NCBI RefSeq assembly: GCF_000143535.2 | Contig: NC_037313.1 | Span: 1,371,501-1,435,500, forward strand | DNA from: Botrytis cinerea B05.10 | Lineage: Eukaryota > Ascomycota > Leotiomycetes > Helotiales > Sclerotiniaceae | DNA: 64,000 nucleotides | Direction: 5' to 3' | Part shown: piece by piece, positions 1 through 11,808 of the stretch | How positions within the stretch are numbered: position 1 is the stretch's first letter | How the letters are laid out: each line of letters begins with the position of its first letter | The notes under the pieces: model-generated | Databases searched by the model: none | Seen by the model: only the letters and a program-made list of their open reading frames with translations | What the model was told of the DNA's origin: nothing | Position numbers and translations under genes: made by a program

Positions 1-994
1 GATGTTAGTGGGAGTTCGAAGTGGGGATTAGGGAAGACTGTTGAATAAGTCGAAAGAAAATGTATCAATTATTTCTGTAATGTACATTGATTTGAGTGGT
101 ATTTGATGTAAATGTAGATGCAGGAAAAGCATCACTACTGGAGTCTCCTTGTGTTGCTCGCGTGAAATATGTATGACAGAAGACGTTGTGCTTGTAATCA
201 CCCGCTTGACTTCCGAATTTTAATTTTAGAACGACAGTACTCTGTCGCTAAAGAATCCATCATGATCAGTATGAGGAACTCCTTGACCTTAAACTTTTAC
301 TCCAAGATTTCCTCTTACATATCCCACAAAACCAACAACACCTCATCTCATCAACCAATTTCCCCAGCAAATTCTACATTTTCACAGACGACTTGCATTG
401 TTCTCTAACCCCCTCTCCCCCTTGCACTCTCCCTCTTCGCAAATACATACCGTACACCAACATTACGGCAACCCTTCGCTTCAGCCTGCAGCTTCTCTTC
501 CCGCTCTAATTTGAATATGTCGCTTCCTCCAATAATTGCTCTGCTTGCCTTCCTCGCTCCCTAACGAAAGAGCGAAAAGTACCGCTGCTCCAGAGACGCA
601 GGTGGTACTAGTAAAAAAGATGTCAGTGGGATTGATGCATGGAAGACCACCATACTAACTTAGCGAAACTCAAATCAACTAATCCAAAAAATACTAGATA
701 ATGTACATAAATGTAGACCAATATCAAGTATAAAATATATCACATGGCATTGCACGGCAGAAATGGAAACAGAATAAATGAATAGAGGTGAGTACGCTTT
801 GGTCATTTCACATATCTTCGTTATCCTAACGCCAGTGACCTTTGCGCCTTATATATGGAAGTAGAGCTATTCCATCGTTCCCAAACCAAACAAATGGCAA
901 CAAATCAACGCCATCCCATCCCATCATGCCCATAAAGTTTTGAACTGGCTTGAAACATGATTGTCGTAGACAACAAGTAGGTATTGTGACTTTC
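1..994. other. No supportable gene (left edge)
   Basis: Only short open frames without splice logic or family resemblance are present. The last ~200 bases are probably the 3' UTR of the minus-strand gene that ends at 995. The pyrimidine-rich stretch at about 400-470 could be a promoter or UTR of a gene outside the window. Confidence 0.5.
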
Positions 995-2546
995 TTAAAA
1001 TTCTCCTTCGGTACTTCCAGCACCACTCATAGCCTTACTTCCATACATTCCTACCAATCCCCATACACCAACTCTCCATCCTCTCCATAGTCCCTCGACT
1101 CCTTGTCCCTTCTTTTGAACTTTCTTAATTTTCCTCAATGGCGTCACCGCGCCTACACTAGCGACAGGCTCGGGACTAGATGACTCTCCTTCTTCTCGGG
1201 CAATGGACCACATCGTACCTACTACTCCATTGTATGGACCAATATCGACAATTGTTTTGAGGTCTTGAGCTTCGTTATATTGGGTTGAGGCGAGCACCGA
1301 AGCTTGTCCACGACGTAAAACTGTTTCAATGGGTAGACGGATGAAGACTTCCAGTGTTTGAGCAAGGAATGTGAATGTTGTGTAGCTTGTTGGAGTGAGA
1401 ATAGGATCGATGGAGAGACGAGTTCGAAGAAGTAGCGGAGTGCAGTGTGATATAGTGGGCTTGATGATTGAGTGGAGGATGGTGGGAATGAGAAGCAATG
1501 GAGGACATATATATGAAGGGAGGGTGTTGAGGTTATGGGTGAGCGATCTTTTAGGATCTGAAGTTGGGGTGAGAATTAACCTATTTGAATTAGTATTATA
1601 TTCTGAAGATGGTAACAAATGACTTACTTCGTCCTCACAAGATCAAGAGGAGCAAGAATAAGACCTGCAGTAGCAGCTGCTGCTATTGCTACACTTAACG
1701 ATGTCCATGGGTTAGGAGAACCAGTAACATCAACTTGCGATGCTAATGTTGCTAAACCTGGGTCCGGAATGTTCAGCGCCGCCGATATCATGCTGCTTGA
1801 CCAACTTTCCATTGTTTTCAGTAGAAAGCCGTAAATGAAAGTTGCATTGGAACCCTTCCATACACCCCAAGCTCCCTCTTTTGACCATTCCTGCGCTATC
1901 ACCTCCATTATAGAATCTGATCTCCTAAGGTTTAATTGATGTGCAGGCTTTGGCTTTGGTGGTGTAATTTTAGGAATGGATTTATCCTCCCATCCAGATC
2001 CTTCACTGCTATACCGACGCCTCGACGGGGATGATGATTTTGTACGAGGTGCCGCCGATGTAAAGTAAGCTGTCTCGTCGGCATCAGAGTCATCGGAGGG
2101 GTAGTTCTAGATTCCGATTAGCTCCGCATCTCGACCCCTCACTTAGAGAATCATACCTCGTTGTATTCTGATGGTCGTCGTTTTATTTTCTCCACTGTAG
2201 CTGCCGGTGTTGTCCCTTCCTCAACATCTTGACTCTTTACCTGCAAAATTGTTTTTGCTACCTCGAAGGGCTGTCCGCACAATATCCCCGCATAGTTGGT
2301 AAAAGTCTCATTAATGAACTTCTGAAGCGATTCGATGGTAGATGGCGAGGTATCCGACAGATAGTCACTGTAGTCAATATCTGAGAATATGTCTCGGGCG
2401 GAAGATGCGTAAGAAGCTGCACTTCCGTTTTTTAATCCCACTCCATGAGTTCCCGAAGTCGTTATAGGTACGTCTTGAGGTATTCCGATAGAAGGTGGAA
2501 CATAATATGGCCTTAACGGGTTTGGACCTTCTCTTGAGGTCGACAT
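995..2546 (-). CDS. UGO1: UGO1-like mitochondrial carrier-fold protein (mitochondrial fusion)
   Basis: Three exons: 2546-2157, 2106-1628 and 1580-995, giving about 484 aa. Junction phases agree and both introns have GT-AG ends. The N-terminus holds PYYVPPSIGIP and an early carrier-like segment (ITNYAGILCGQPFEVAKT-type, with a PFEVAK signature near residue 100), followed by an acidic/serine spacer. The centre has a second carrier-like signature (APLDLVRTK) and the C-terminal third a third, weaker one (RLPIETVLRR). Degenerate PX[DE]XX[KR] motifs and this length match Ugo1 of the mitochondrial outer membrane, which links the fusion GTPases Fzo1 and Mgm1. The ATG at 2546 is the first in frame and lies opposite a divergently transcribed ferredoxin gene. 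Family call is from memory of the motif order; an orphan SLC25-like protein is the alternative. Confidence 0.72.
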
Positions 2547-3211
2547 TTTGGGTTATGTTGCATGCAAGAAGAAAAACGAGGGGAATGAAAATTTACACAA
2601 ATTCTCTGATGTACTTAGGGAGTTGATGTCGTCGTCTCTTTGTTTTCCACGTCGGTCCGTCGATGCAAGGTGGAAGAAGTACCTTGTCCAGGTATTCAAG
2701 CTTTTTTTTCTACAATGCTCAAATGGAGAGTTCATCAACAAGGATTACATTGGCCCCAAAGCTGGGCTGGCTGACTGGCTGGCTGGCTGAACTGGAGCAA
2801 CTGATATGCCTTATCCGTGAGCAGGCCTTGCTCACAGCTTGTTCGACCGCCCTGAACCACACAAAACTTCGGAGTAATCGCAATACACCGATTGGTTGTG
2901 TGCGGATTTACGAATATTTTTATATGAGTACAAAATGTAATGCCACCAACTCTGGATTCAAAGCTTCAAAGAGTTGTGGAAAGCTTGCAATAATTCCAAG
3001 CAACCAAAGCATTCATTTGCTCGCGAAGGAACATCCTCTACTGATTCAATTCTTAAAAGTGCGAAGAAGCGTCAAGAAGCATCTGAAAAATTAAATACTC
3101 ATTTCGGGCAGAAGTCTACGTCCATCTCACCTACATATCCACCTTCGACTCCGGACCTTCCTCACTTTCCCAACCCCACTCGCTCCTCACAACAATCACG
3201 ATAAAGACGAG
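2547..3211. promoter_or_regulatory. Divergent promoter between UGO1-like and YAH1 genes
   Basis: 665 bases separate two start codons facing away from each other, so both core promoters must lie here. A GGCT-rich run (about 2763-2791) and a CT-rich tract just before the ferredoxin start (3120-3200) are visible. Both products are mitochondrial, which may favour shared control (inference). Confidence 0.55.
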
Positions 3212-3960
3212 ATGTCTGCAGTTCGAAGTACAAGCCGAGCCTTTGGAGGCATTCGAAGAACCACCATTCAATCTCTACGAAGAGAGTTTGCGACAGTAGC
3301 CGATAGTCCTGTTCGATTTTCCTGCAGACCCCCCGCGGCGCCCGCTCTGTTATGTCCCTTCTCAATATCGGGGTCGCGCCCTAGCACAAAGCAGATGTGC
3401 GAGATTAGACAGAACAGGAGATCTACAGCTGCACGTCGAGAATTCTCTGCTACATCAAAAGCTTTACATGGGCATGTAACGCCCCCAAAGCCTGGGGAAG
3501 GGTTCGTCTTTTCACTTGTCAATTTTTACTGTTATACCAATGCTAATTGACTTGCAGGTTACATGTTACATTCTTCGATAAGGAGGGAGACGAACACACC
3601 TTTGAGGTATCGGCAGGAGACAATCTTTTGGATATAGCACAGGCCAATGACTTGGAGATGGAAGGTTAGTTAGGTAGACAATTATCCCTCCACCACAAGC
3701 TGATCATCAATATAGGCGCCTGTGGAGGATCTTGCTCATGTTCAACATGTCATGTCATAGTCGAAGACGAAGCATTCTACGATAAGATGAATGAGCCCGA
3801 TGATGATGAGAACGATATGTTAGATTTAGCGTTCGGCCTAAGGGAAACATCAAGATTGGGTTGCCAAATTGTGATGTCAAAAGAGATGGATGGATTGCGC
3901 GTAAGGCTTCCTTCTATGACACGAAACCTCCAGGCCAGCGATTTCAGTAATAAGAGTTAA
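3212..3960 (+). CDS. YAH1: Adrenodoxin-type [2Fe-2S] ferredoxin, mitochondrial
   Basis: Exons 3212-3501, 3558-3664 and 3716-3960 encode about 213 aa. Residues 1-85 are basic and Ser/Arg-rich, as in a mitochondrial presequence. The ferredoxin domain starts near residue 97 ([17 protein letters not shown]) and carries the cluster ligands C135, C141, C144 and C182 in the C-x5-C-x2-C...C pattern of vertebrate-type ferredoxins ([11 protein letters not shown]). The acidic loop after the third ligand ([13 protein letters not shown]) is the usual docking surface for ferredoxin reductase. Yah1 supplies electrons for iron-sulfur cluster assembly, heme A and coenzyme Q synthesis in the matrix. Intron 1 has the donor GTTCGT, slightly off consensus, but the frame only works with it. 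Confidence 0.93.
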
Positions 3961-4233
3961 TGCGGGTGAGCGACATGTCTTAATCACATGTACGGTCACG
4001 AATGGTTTGAGACATTACCCCAGAATAATGGTGTAGGGAAGCATTGCATTTGGGTTGTAGGTTGGACATATTAAAAAGGGTATCTGTCCTTTGTACATAT
4101 ACTCCATATCAATGATGGACAAGGAGTTGGTGGATACTTAGGTACTTTGCTTTAACGAAACCCTCATGAGGGGTAAATCCCACCTCTAACGCCGTACCAT
4201 GCCAAACGTAATCAGAACATATTCCATCCTTTT

Positions 4234-5109
4234 TCAAGCCTCCTCGATCTCTCCTTTCCTCAATCCACCTCCACCTGCAATCAAATCCAAAAATCCTTTC
4301 TTACTCATCTCGTTTATTTTCTCCTCTCTCCTTCCTTGTCCCACAACTCCTTTTTGTCTCGCTTCCTTGGCCGCCTCCTCGCCTTTAACTTGGGCTGCTC
4401 TAACAGCATTGAAGAGCTTGACAACACCTCTTTGGGCAGTTTTCCTCAGTCGCTTTTCCAATTCCATTGTTGCCTGTACACTTGGTACATTTTCTCCATT
4501 TCCATAACCATTGCTCGCATCAAATGCCGTACTAGCACCTAAAACATCCTTGACTCTTCCCTTTTCCATTGCAGCCTTTTTCTCCTCTCTCATCTTATGC
4601 TTTGCCTTCTTTTCCAAAGCCAAATCCGTCATTTCCTTGCTAGCTTCTATTGCCGTCTGACTTCTCGACAAAACCGGATCAGATCTTTTACTCGCCGATA
4701 ACTTGGATCCCAAAATCTTGGACATAGATGTAGCAAATGCCTCTGGATCATTGCGCTTTCTTGCCTTTATTAAATTTGGATTTGAATTTGTGTCCGAACC
4801 GTCATCTGAATTTTCTGAATCGGAGTTTGAGGCATCGGTGACTTCTTCTTCCAACTCGTTATCTGCGGCATTGAGATCTGGCTCATCATCCTCATCTGAT
4901 AAACTGCCTGTGATTGCATCGTTGGGTCCGCCCTCCTCTTCGTCTGAATCTTGTAAATTGACTGCTTGAAAATCTTGGGTTGTTGCGGATTCTTCTTCGT
5001 CGGATGAGGATTCGTAGTATGTTTGTTTCTTGAATTTCTTGGAAGGTCTACCGGTTTTTCCTTTCATTCCATCCTCCACCTTACGCTTCTTTGAAACATT
5101 TCCAGCCAT
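4234..5109 (-). CDS. RRP15: Rrp15-type ribosome biogenesis protein
   Basis: Single exon, 291 aa, ATG at 5109. The N-terminal half is a nuclear-type basic patch (KKRKVEDGMKGKTGRPSKKFKK) followed by a long acidic/serine stretch (residues ~33-110). The C-terminal half has the Rrp15 signature: FATSMSKILGSKL near residue 125, LALEKKAKHKMREEKKAAMEKGRV near 162, LEKRLRKTAQRGVVKLFNAV near 217 and a final GFLDLI. Rrp15 acts in the nucleolus in maturation of 60S pre-ribosomal particles and early rRNA cleavages. It is transcribed divergently from SRP54 across 251 bases. Confidence 0.9.
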   Translation of the reverse strand: MAGNVSKKRKVEDGMKGKTGRPSKKFKKQTYYESSSDEEESATTQDFQAVNLQDSDEEEGGPNDAITGSLSDEDDEPDLNAADNELEEEVTDASNSDSENSDDGSDTNSNPNLIKARKRNDPEAFATSMSKILGSKLSASKRSDPVLSRSQTAIEASKEMTDLALEKKAKHKMREEKKAAMEKGRVKDVLGASTAFDASNGYGNGENVPSVQATMELEKRLRKTAQRGVVKLFNAVRAAQVKGEEAAKEARQKGVVGQGRREEKINEMSKKGFLDLIAGGGGLRKGEIEEA

Positions 5110-5360
5110 TGTTGTTGTTGTGATTGAATTGAGATTTATTTTACTTTGATCGATGGTTGATAGAGAAATTAAATCTTATCGCGCAACCAGGAAATTTTTG
5201 GATTTTTCGGAGAACGGATAAACCTTTCGGTACACTAAATTCCCCGCGCTTTTATTTGTCCCACACCTTCGAGCCACATTAAATCATTAAATGCATCCAT
5301 CTCATCTAGAGCCATACGTTAGAATTTGTCAATAAAGCTGTCGCATAAATTATTATAATC
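5110..5360. promoter_or_regulatory. Compact divergent promoter RRP15/SRP54
   Basis: 251 bases lie between two outward-facing ATGs. The stretch contains AT-rich segments (about 5125-5190) and no open frame. It must contain both transcription starts, pairing a ribosome-assembly gene with a protein-targeting gene. Confidence 0.6.
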
Positions 5361-7112
5361 ATGGTTCTTCAAGATTTAGGTCGGCGCATAAATGCTGCAG
5401 TCACAGATCTCACAAGATCTAGCAATTTGGATGAAAAGGTCAGTGTGGAGGACAATTGTCAAGATCTCTCAACGTTCCTCCTACTAACATCCATCAGGCA
5501 TTCGATGGCATGATCAAGGAGATTTGCTCCGCATTGCTCGAAGCCGATGTAAACGTAAAATTAGTGGGAAACCTACGAAAATCCATCAAAGCCTCCGTGA
5601 ATTTTAAAGAACTTGCCCCGGCTGTCAACAAGAAGAAGGTCATTCAAAAAGCTGTGTATGATGAATTAGTCAAGCTTGTCGATCCTCATGCCGAACCTTT
5701 CAAGCCAAAGAAAGGCAAAGCGAATATCATTATGTTTGTTGGATTGCAGGGAGCTGGAAAGACTACGACATGTACAAAATTGGCAAGATGGTATCAATCG
5801 AGGGGGTTCAAGGCTTGCTTGGTATGCGCGGATACCTTCCGTGCAGGTGCTTTCGATCAGTTGAAACAAAACGCTACAAAGGCTAAGATTCCATATTATG
5901 GTTCCCTCACACAAACGGATCCAGCAGTTGTGGCAAAGGAGGGTGTGGATAAATTCAAGAAGGAGAAATTCGAGATTATTATCGTGGACACTAGTGGAAG
6001 ACATCGACAAGAAGATGCTTTGTTTCAAGAAATGGTGGATATTCAAACAGCTGTGAAGCCCGACCAAACTGTGATGGTAATGGATGCCAGCATAGGACAG
6101 CAAGCTGAGGCGCAAAGTAAGGCCTTCAAAGAAACTGCCGACTTTGGAGCCATTATTATCACGAAAACCGATGGGCACGCAAGTGGAGGTGGTGCAATCT
6201 CTGCAGTTGCAGCAACACATACACCTATCATATTTATCGGAACTGGAGAACATATGCTTGACTTAGAAAAGTTTGCACCCACACAATTCGTTTCTAAACT
6301 GCTAGGTATGGGAGATATGCAAGGGCTTATGGAGCATGTTCAGTCTTTGAAGTTAGATCAAAAAGACACCATGAAGCACATCGTGGAGGGTATTTTCACA
6401 GTTCGTGATCTCCGCGATCAATTGTCTAATATAATGAAGATGGGACCTCTCTCGAAAATGGCTGGTATGATTCCTGGTATGGGTAATATGATGCAAGGAA
6501 TGGACGATGAGGATGGTGCCATGAAGCTCAAACGTATGATTTACATTTGTGATTCTATGACGGCCAAAGAACTCGATTCCGACGGAAAGATGTTCCTCGA
6601 ACAACCCACTAGAATGACGAGGATAGCTTGCGGCAGTGGTACAAGTGTAAGGGAAATAGAGGACTTATTAACTCAACATAAGATGATGGCTGGTATGGCA
6701 AAGACAATGGGTGGAAGTATGAAGAATATGCAAAAAGCACAAGGTGCAATGGGAGGTGCAAACAAACAACAACAAATGGCCGCTATGCAAAAGAGACTCG
6801 CTTCGATGGGAGGCGGCGGAGGCGGTGGAATGCCAGATTTGAATAGCATGATGGTATGTCCTGTTAGTTATCTTGACATCGAGTCACTGCTAACAATCTT
6901 TATAGAAAATGCTCGGTGGTGGTGGTGCTGGAGGCATGCCCGGCGGTATGCCTGACATGTCCAGTCTGATGGTATATCCTCTGTTCGCCCTCAATATTGA
7001 TAATTTGCTAACTTGCCTCTAGAAAATGATGGGTGGCGGCGGTGGAATGCCTGGAATGCCTGGAATGCCCGGTATGGGAGGCGCTCCAGCGGGTAGAGGA
7101 GGCAGAAGATAA
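5361..7112 (+). CDS. SRP54: Signal recognition particle 54-kDa subunit (GTPase)
   Basis: Exons 5361-5438, 5498-6853, 6906-6971 and 7023-7112 encode about 529 aa. Exon 1 (26 codons) begins [14 protein letters not shown], the conserved start of the N domain; [12 protein letters not shown] follows. The G domain shows the P-loop [10 protein letters not shown] (residues 108-117), DTSGRHRQE, and [12 protein letters not shown]. The methionine-rich M domain ([20 protein letters not shown] onwards) binds 7S RNA and signal peptides. The tail is Gly/Met-rich and interrupted by two very short introns, each preceded by an ATG codon and followed by AAAATG. Cytosolic SRP54 binds signal sequences and, with its receptor, delivers ribosomes to the ER. 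The branch site CTACTAAC of intron 1 is at 5481. Confidence 0.96.
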
Positions 7113-7654
7113 TCTTTTCGTATCAATTGTATATCATCAAGAAACGAAGGAAACGGATGGGGACAAGGTACCTAGGTCAATAATGTATGCATTAAGCGAC
7201 GGCGTTCAGGTAATGAAACCATTTATCTGGGATAGATATTTGAATTATCGACCATTGAGATCTTGTCGGAATCTATGTTCTTAGATGAGCTCCATGTTTC
7301 TGTAATCAATTTTGTGTATTGTCGGGAATTATTTGATGGAGAACAATCTCAAAATCCGCATGAGTTGAAAAGGATGCACGTAGTGTAAGACGATAAGACA
7401 TATAGCTGCCACAGCAATGAATCATGAGCCTATTCACTAAGCCATCTTTGGTGATTAATTATGCATATCTTCTCTTCGGACTATTTCTTGCCCGCCCCCC
7501 TGCTTTCCCTTTTTCGTCCTTTCCGTTTCCAAAAAAAAAAGTGGTATAGTCGGTACATATGATAAACGCCTTGCTTCGAGTTCCACGAAGTCCCCTGGCA
7601 CCTAGCCGCCCATTCATTTATTCACAATTGCGCCATTTAAATCGCCCCAAAAAA
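7113..7654. other. Tail-to-tail spacer
   Basis: 542 bases between the SRP54 stop and the stop of the opposing membrane-protein gene. It should hold both 3' UTRs and polyadenylation signals. An A10 run occurs near 7531. No gene is seen. Confidence 0.6.
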
Positions 7655-9233
7655 CTAATATCCTTTCGCAGCGATCTCCGTCCTAACCCCCACAACCAGA
7701 TCGCTCAAACCCTGCATTCCATCCTTAATCCTCTCATCTTCCTCTATCCTCTCGTCAACAAGACCAATCCAATCCTCCTCATCTACTATAGCTCTCGATC
7801 CCTTTCGCGAACCCATCACACTCATTTCCCATTCCTCCCTACTTCTCCCTCTGCTCCTCTCTTTCCTCCCCATTCCAGGTCGAGAATTATTGAGAGAACT
7901 TAATGATCCACCCACTGTGAATCTCGAGGCCATTCTAAAATCATTCTGGGCAATCTCTTCTCCCCCCATTACTCCATTCGCATTATTCCCATGCAAACCC
8001 ATAGCCGAGCTCTTTCTTCTCCCTCCAGCTGAGGTAGCCTGACTCCTACTCGCAGTCACCGCACTCTTCAACCACGTGATATCGGGTACCAGTTTCCTGA
8101 CTAGCGGTCTCAAACACGGAGCACTAACACAGAATAATGCAGTATTGAGTTCAATACTCGACCACGTTGTAATTTCCCATAGGTCCCACGTATAATCTTT
8201 CTCCGAGAAAATAGGTTTAGAGCGAACGAAGCGAATGATGGAAGCGATGATGACGAGGACACCAAAACTGACGATCGCAACTAGTGTTGCCTTTTGACGT
8301 TTATTGATTTTGAGGGGTACTTTTGGGCGTTGTTAATTACTGTTCTTCTCGATTGAAGAATATATGAGGACAAGAAAAATTATACATACAAACTCTCGGT
8401 ACGACGAAAACAATAAGCGCCACATCACTGAAAATACTACAAGCGGTAAAAGTAATGATTCCCGGCAAGGTATCAATGCAATGAACCTGTTCTATGCTGA
8501 AGTCCCACTGCGAAGCGATTGGATCGCATTGAAAAACCACAATCAACGTAAGAGGAATCGTCGATACGATTTGGAAAGCCAATAGACTGTATACGATGAT
8601 TTTACTCAGTCTATCTTGGAAGATTCGAGAATAGACCAGACAGATGGCAACTCTTACCATCATGAGAGATACTTGGTACAGGATTCGAGATGCGAAGGCG
8701 AGGATGAAGAAGGGTTTTAGGTCCGATGGGGTCTGAAGTTCAACGTGACGGCCGCCGCCATAGTTGCAGAAGAGTGCATTCGTGACTGCAACACATACGG
8801 TAAGGAACTAGTCGAGATGTTAGAGAGAATAAACAATAAAGGAACTTTGTAATGTAACGGAGTGTCGTACCCATGCTATAACAATACAAAAATCATCCCA
8901 TCCCCAGTTTCTAGTGATGACTCCCCGAGTATAGAGACGTCCAGCCACAAACACCGTACCCAAAACTGTTGGAACTATCGTTCCTATGAGTAGTAAATGT
9001 ACTCTTGAATCATTTAGTTCATCACCCTAGTCTTCTCGTTAGTATTCCGTTATATAACTAAGCTGTAGAACTTGCTTTTTCTGGTTGATCCTGACAGTCA
9101 CTTCTCAAGTTGGATTAGGAACTTGAAAAGTATACATCCAGACCACACAGACAAATAAGTGATGCCATTGAAGAGACACTAGCCCTCGCAAAGAGATTTC
9201 AATGAATAAAAAAGCTCGACTTACTGAAGACAT
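7655..9233 (-). CDS. Seven-helix integral membrane protein, fungal rhodopsin/Pth11-like domain
   Basis: Best model has five exons: 9233-9225, 9090-9076, 9026-8871, 8807-8390 and 8319-7655, about 420 aa. Seven hydrophobic helices follow an 11-residue outside tail. Family marks are WGWDDFCIVIAW after helix 1, QVSLMMVRVAICLVYSRIF in helix 3, a Cys in FQCDPIASQWD and HCIDTLPGI (likely a disulfide pair), and LPLKINKRQKATL before helix 6. The tail of ~110 residues is polar and Ser/Arg-rich. Such proteins are surface sensors or have unknown roles; no CFEM domain is present, so it is not classic Pth11. Exons 1 and 2 code only 3 and 5 residues, and intron 2 (9075-9027) starts with GCAAGT, a GC-AG intron. 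The first two exons are therefore less certain than the rest. Confidence 0.75.
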
Positions 9234-10600
9234 CACCAGCAAAAGTAAATTGCATTTGACGAGCCAGGGTGAGATGTCAACATTGGCAATATGACACAAA
9301 ATATGGGGAGAAGAACCCTTTTCATAATCCAAGCAAGCCCAAGTTCCCCTTCTATTTTCCACAAACAAGTTCCTACTCCGAACTTTTAAGAAAAGTCCTC
9401 AGACAAGGTTGGTGTTGGGTTGAGTCTGTGCAACTAACTTTCTCGTCTGTAGAGGATATCCATCACCCGATGCACGTATGAAAATGAAACCTTATTCTGT
9501 TTACTACAAACTCGCTATTTTGGCTCACTCTAGATCATAAAGCCGTGCGCATTTGCACGAAAACACAAAATGAATTGTGTATGGAACGAGAAGATTATTG
9601 CCAAGCGTCGAAATAAGAGTTTCACGGCAGACGATCATGGGGTAACCCTACCAATTCCAACAATCTCCACATTAATGCGGGGGTTTGTAGGGCAGGGGAA
9701 CATTTTCCGTTGACGATTTACCAGAGCAGACAAGGTGCGGATACTCATTGACATATCCGGATATGGTTGTTCCTCTATCTTGTGCGTAGTGTACTATAGA
9801 CCTCGAGTAATACAAACAAACTTCGCAGCTTTTCCGGACCAACCAAAGTATATTTGCATTGTGTGCTTGCCACGTGCTTGCCTGAGAGTACCATGGTTGC
9901 AATCTTATTAAGGTTTTCGACTTGCCGTTCAATATGATCTAGAGCTGACATGTACTGTGGGGTATTCAAATATCAAATTGTGATATTGAAGCCCAATTGT
10001 GGCGAACATCTACTCTATGACGAACGTGAGCAACCTTTGTCGTTTCTATTAAATCATTTGTGGCTATGAGATGCGTTCGAGAGTCTAAATAGAAGACTCA
10101 TTACGGACAAATGAAGAGCCTGTCCCAGGTATAAAACTGTTCTTACCAAATGTAGTTCAGATAGCGAAACCGGTTCCCATCATGAACATCCTAAAAGATG
10201 GATGTTTGAAGGCGTGTTTCAGGAAAAAACGTTGACAAACGATGAGGGGCTGAAAGGGGAACAAAGTGTCGGAGAATTAGAATACTTTAGCGAACAGTAA
10301 CATGCACTAGTTATGATAATTAATATATTACAGTTGTGGACATGAGACTTTTGGGGCCAATCGAACCAGAGATACGAATCCTACACGTAGCGGCATTGAA
10401 AGATCGTCCGAAAGCACTGTTAGTAAACATGAGATGCTGAGCAGTATTTAGCGGGCAACTTTACCCAACATCAGGTAAGAATAAAAGGCGTTGTTTGCAA
10501 GGAAAATTTGGCCCCATGAACTTGAGAAAGTAGATGATGAAAAAACTTGTTGCGCTTTGACTTTTTCAAAACATCGGGTTCTATTGTTCTATGTATACTT
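9234..10600. other. Intergenic, no gene seen
   Basis: About 1.37 kb upstream of the seven-helix protein and downstream of the oxidoreductase gene. The short open frames at 9672-9969 lack splice support or any recognisable domain. No repeats stand out. Confidence 0.5.
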
Positions 10601-11808
10601 TCATAGGGAATTTGAGGATTGAATAATCATCTTGAAAAGATCCAAATCTTTCTTCGCATCTTGTACACTTGTCTTAGGAGTCTTCCCATTGACAACACAA
10701 TCATGGAAATCTAAGAATTCCAAAGTGTATGGATCCTCATATGTTTTCCTCACAGTTCTTTCCTGGTATCCCGATTCACCAACTCTTTCCCTGATCGTCA
10801 TCGTGACAGGAAGTCCTTTAATATATCCACTGTCGTAATTGACTCGAACGATCTTGTCCTCTGAATATACTTCTAGATGAGCATCGAATGTTGGGACGCC
10901 ATGAACGCCAGACTCATATGTCACAGCAAAGCCGTCGAATTGGAATAACACCGTCCAAAATGGTAGGCTTAGGGATGACCCCAACACTTTTTGAGGCATG
11001 CCACCTAGTATTTCTCTCATTGCACTCAAGTCATGGGTAGCGAGACTAGACAAATCAGTAGATGTCTTATGTAGACTGAAGCTGCGTGGGAATCTTACAT
11101 TGAAAAGAATCCAAAAAATTCCTTAATAGCGGGCGTTACGTCCATCCCATACTCTGTCCCAAGTGCGTGGATAATCTGCTCATCCAGAACCGCTGACATA
11201 GCTTTGGAATCCGCTTGCTTATAATCTGAGAATTTCCTAGGGAATGTAGCCGATTGATCAACGAAATAGCTGTTGTGTCCGATGATATCTCTGACACGGG
11301 CATATTGGATCTTGCCGAGGCCACCAACTTCCTTTACGGCATCGACGAATGCCTGGGCGTAGCGTCTTTGATACCCAACAAAGATCTTTCCTGCCGATCC
11401 TTTTTCGGCTTCTTCAAGTTGCTCAATATCTCGGAAACATAGGCACAATGGCTTTTCTACTAGGGTGTATTTGTCATTGTGTAGGGCAAGTATGGCCTGG
11501 GACGCATGGAAACCGTGTGCACTTGTTATCAGAACCACATCAACATCGGACGACGAACAAAGCTGTGCCGCATCTGTGGTTGTTTTGGGGGTGTTCCCAG
11601 CAACTTTTTTGGAACAATGCTCCAGAGCAGCTTCAGAGGGGTCGCAGAGGTATGTAATAGTGAAATGGTCGGATAGGTTATTCAGGACTGTGATGTGTGA
11701 AACCTGTATTCAAGAGAATTAGTTGTGTTTGCTGCAGATGTCCCTGGATGGCAATACCTGTGCAATCTCCCCTAGCCCTATGATTCCAACTCGTAGTATT
11801 TCAGGCAT
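10601..11808 (-). CDS. Gfo/Idh/MocA-family NAD(P)-dependent oxidoreductase
   Basis: Exons 11808-11758, 11703-11099 and 11045-10601 encode about 366 aa. The protein opens with a Rossmann nucleotide-binding turn (VGIIGLGEIAQV, residues 7-18). DVDVVLITSAHGFHASQAILAL and VEKPLCLC (the EKP motif containing the substrate-site lysine) follow. The C-terminal half has the alpha/beta fold of the family (EVYSEDKIVRVNYDSGYIKG, FLDFHDCVVNGKTPKTSVQDA). Members oxidise sugars, inositols or similar polyols, or reduce biliverdin-like substrates; the substrate cannot be told from sequence. There is no signal peptide, so it is probably cytosolic. No catabolic neighbours are present to hint at a pathway. Both introns are GT-AG with good branch sites. 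Confidence 0.88.

Noticed and set aside
5666..6253. 195-codon minus frame opposite SRP54
   Set aside because: Shadow of the conserved GTPase domain on the plus strand.
9672..9969. Overlapping minus frames in the intergenic region
   Set aside because: Two frames of equal quality in the same place, no domain and no splice sites joining them to neighbours.
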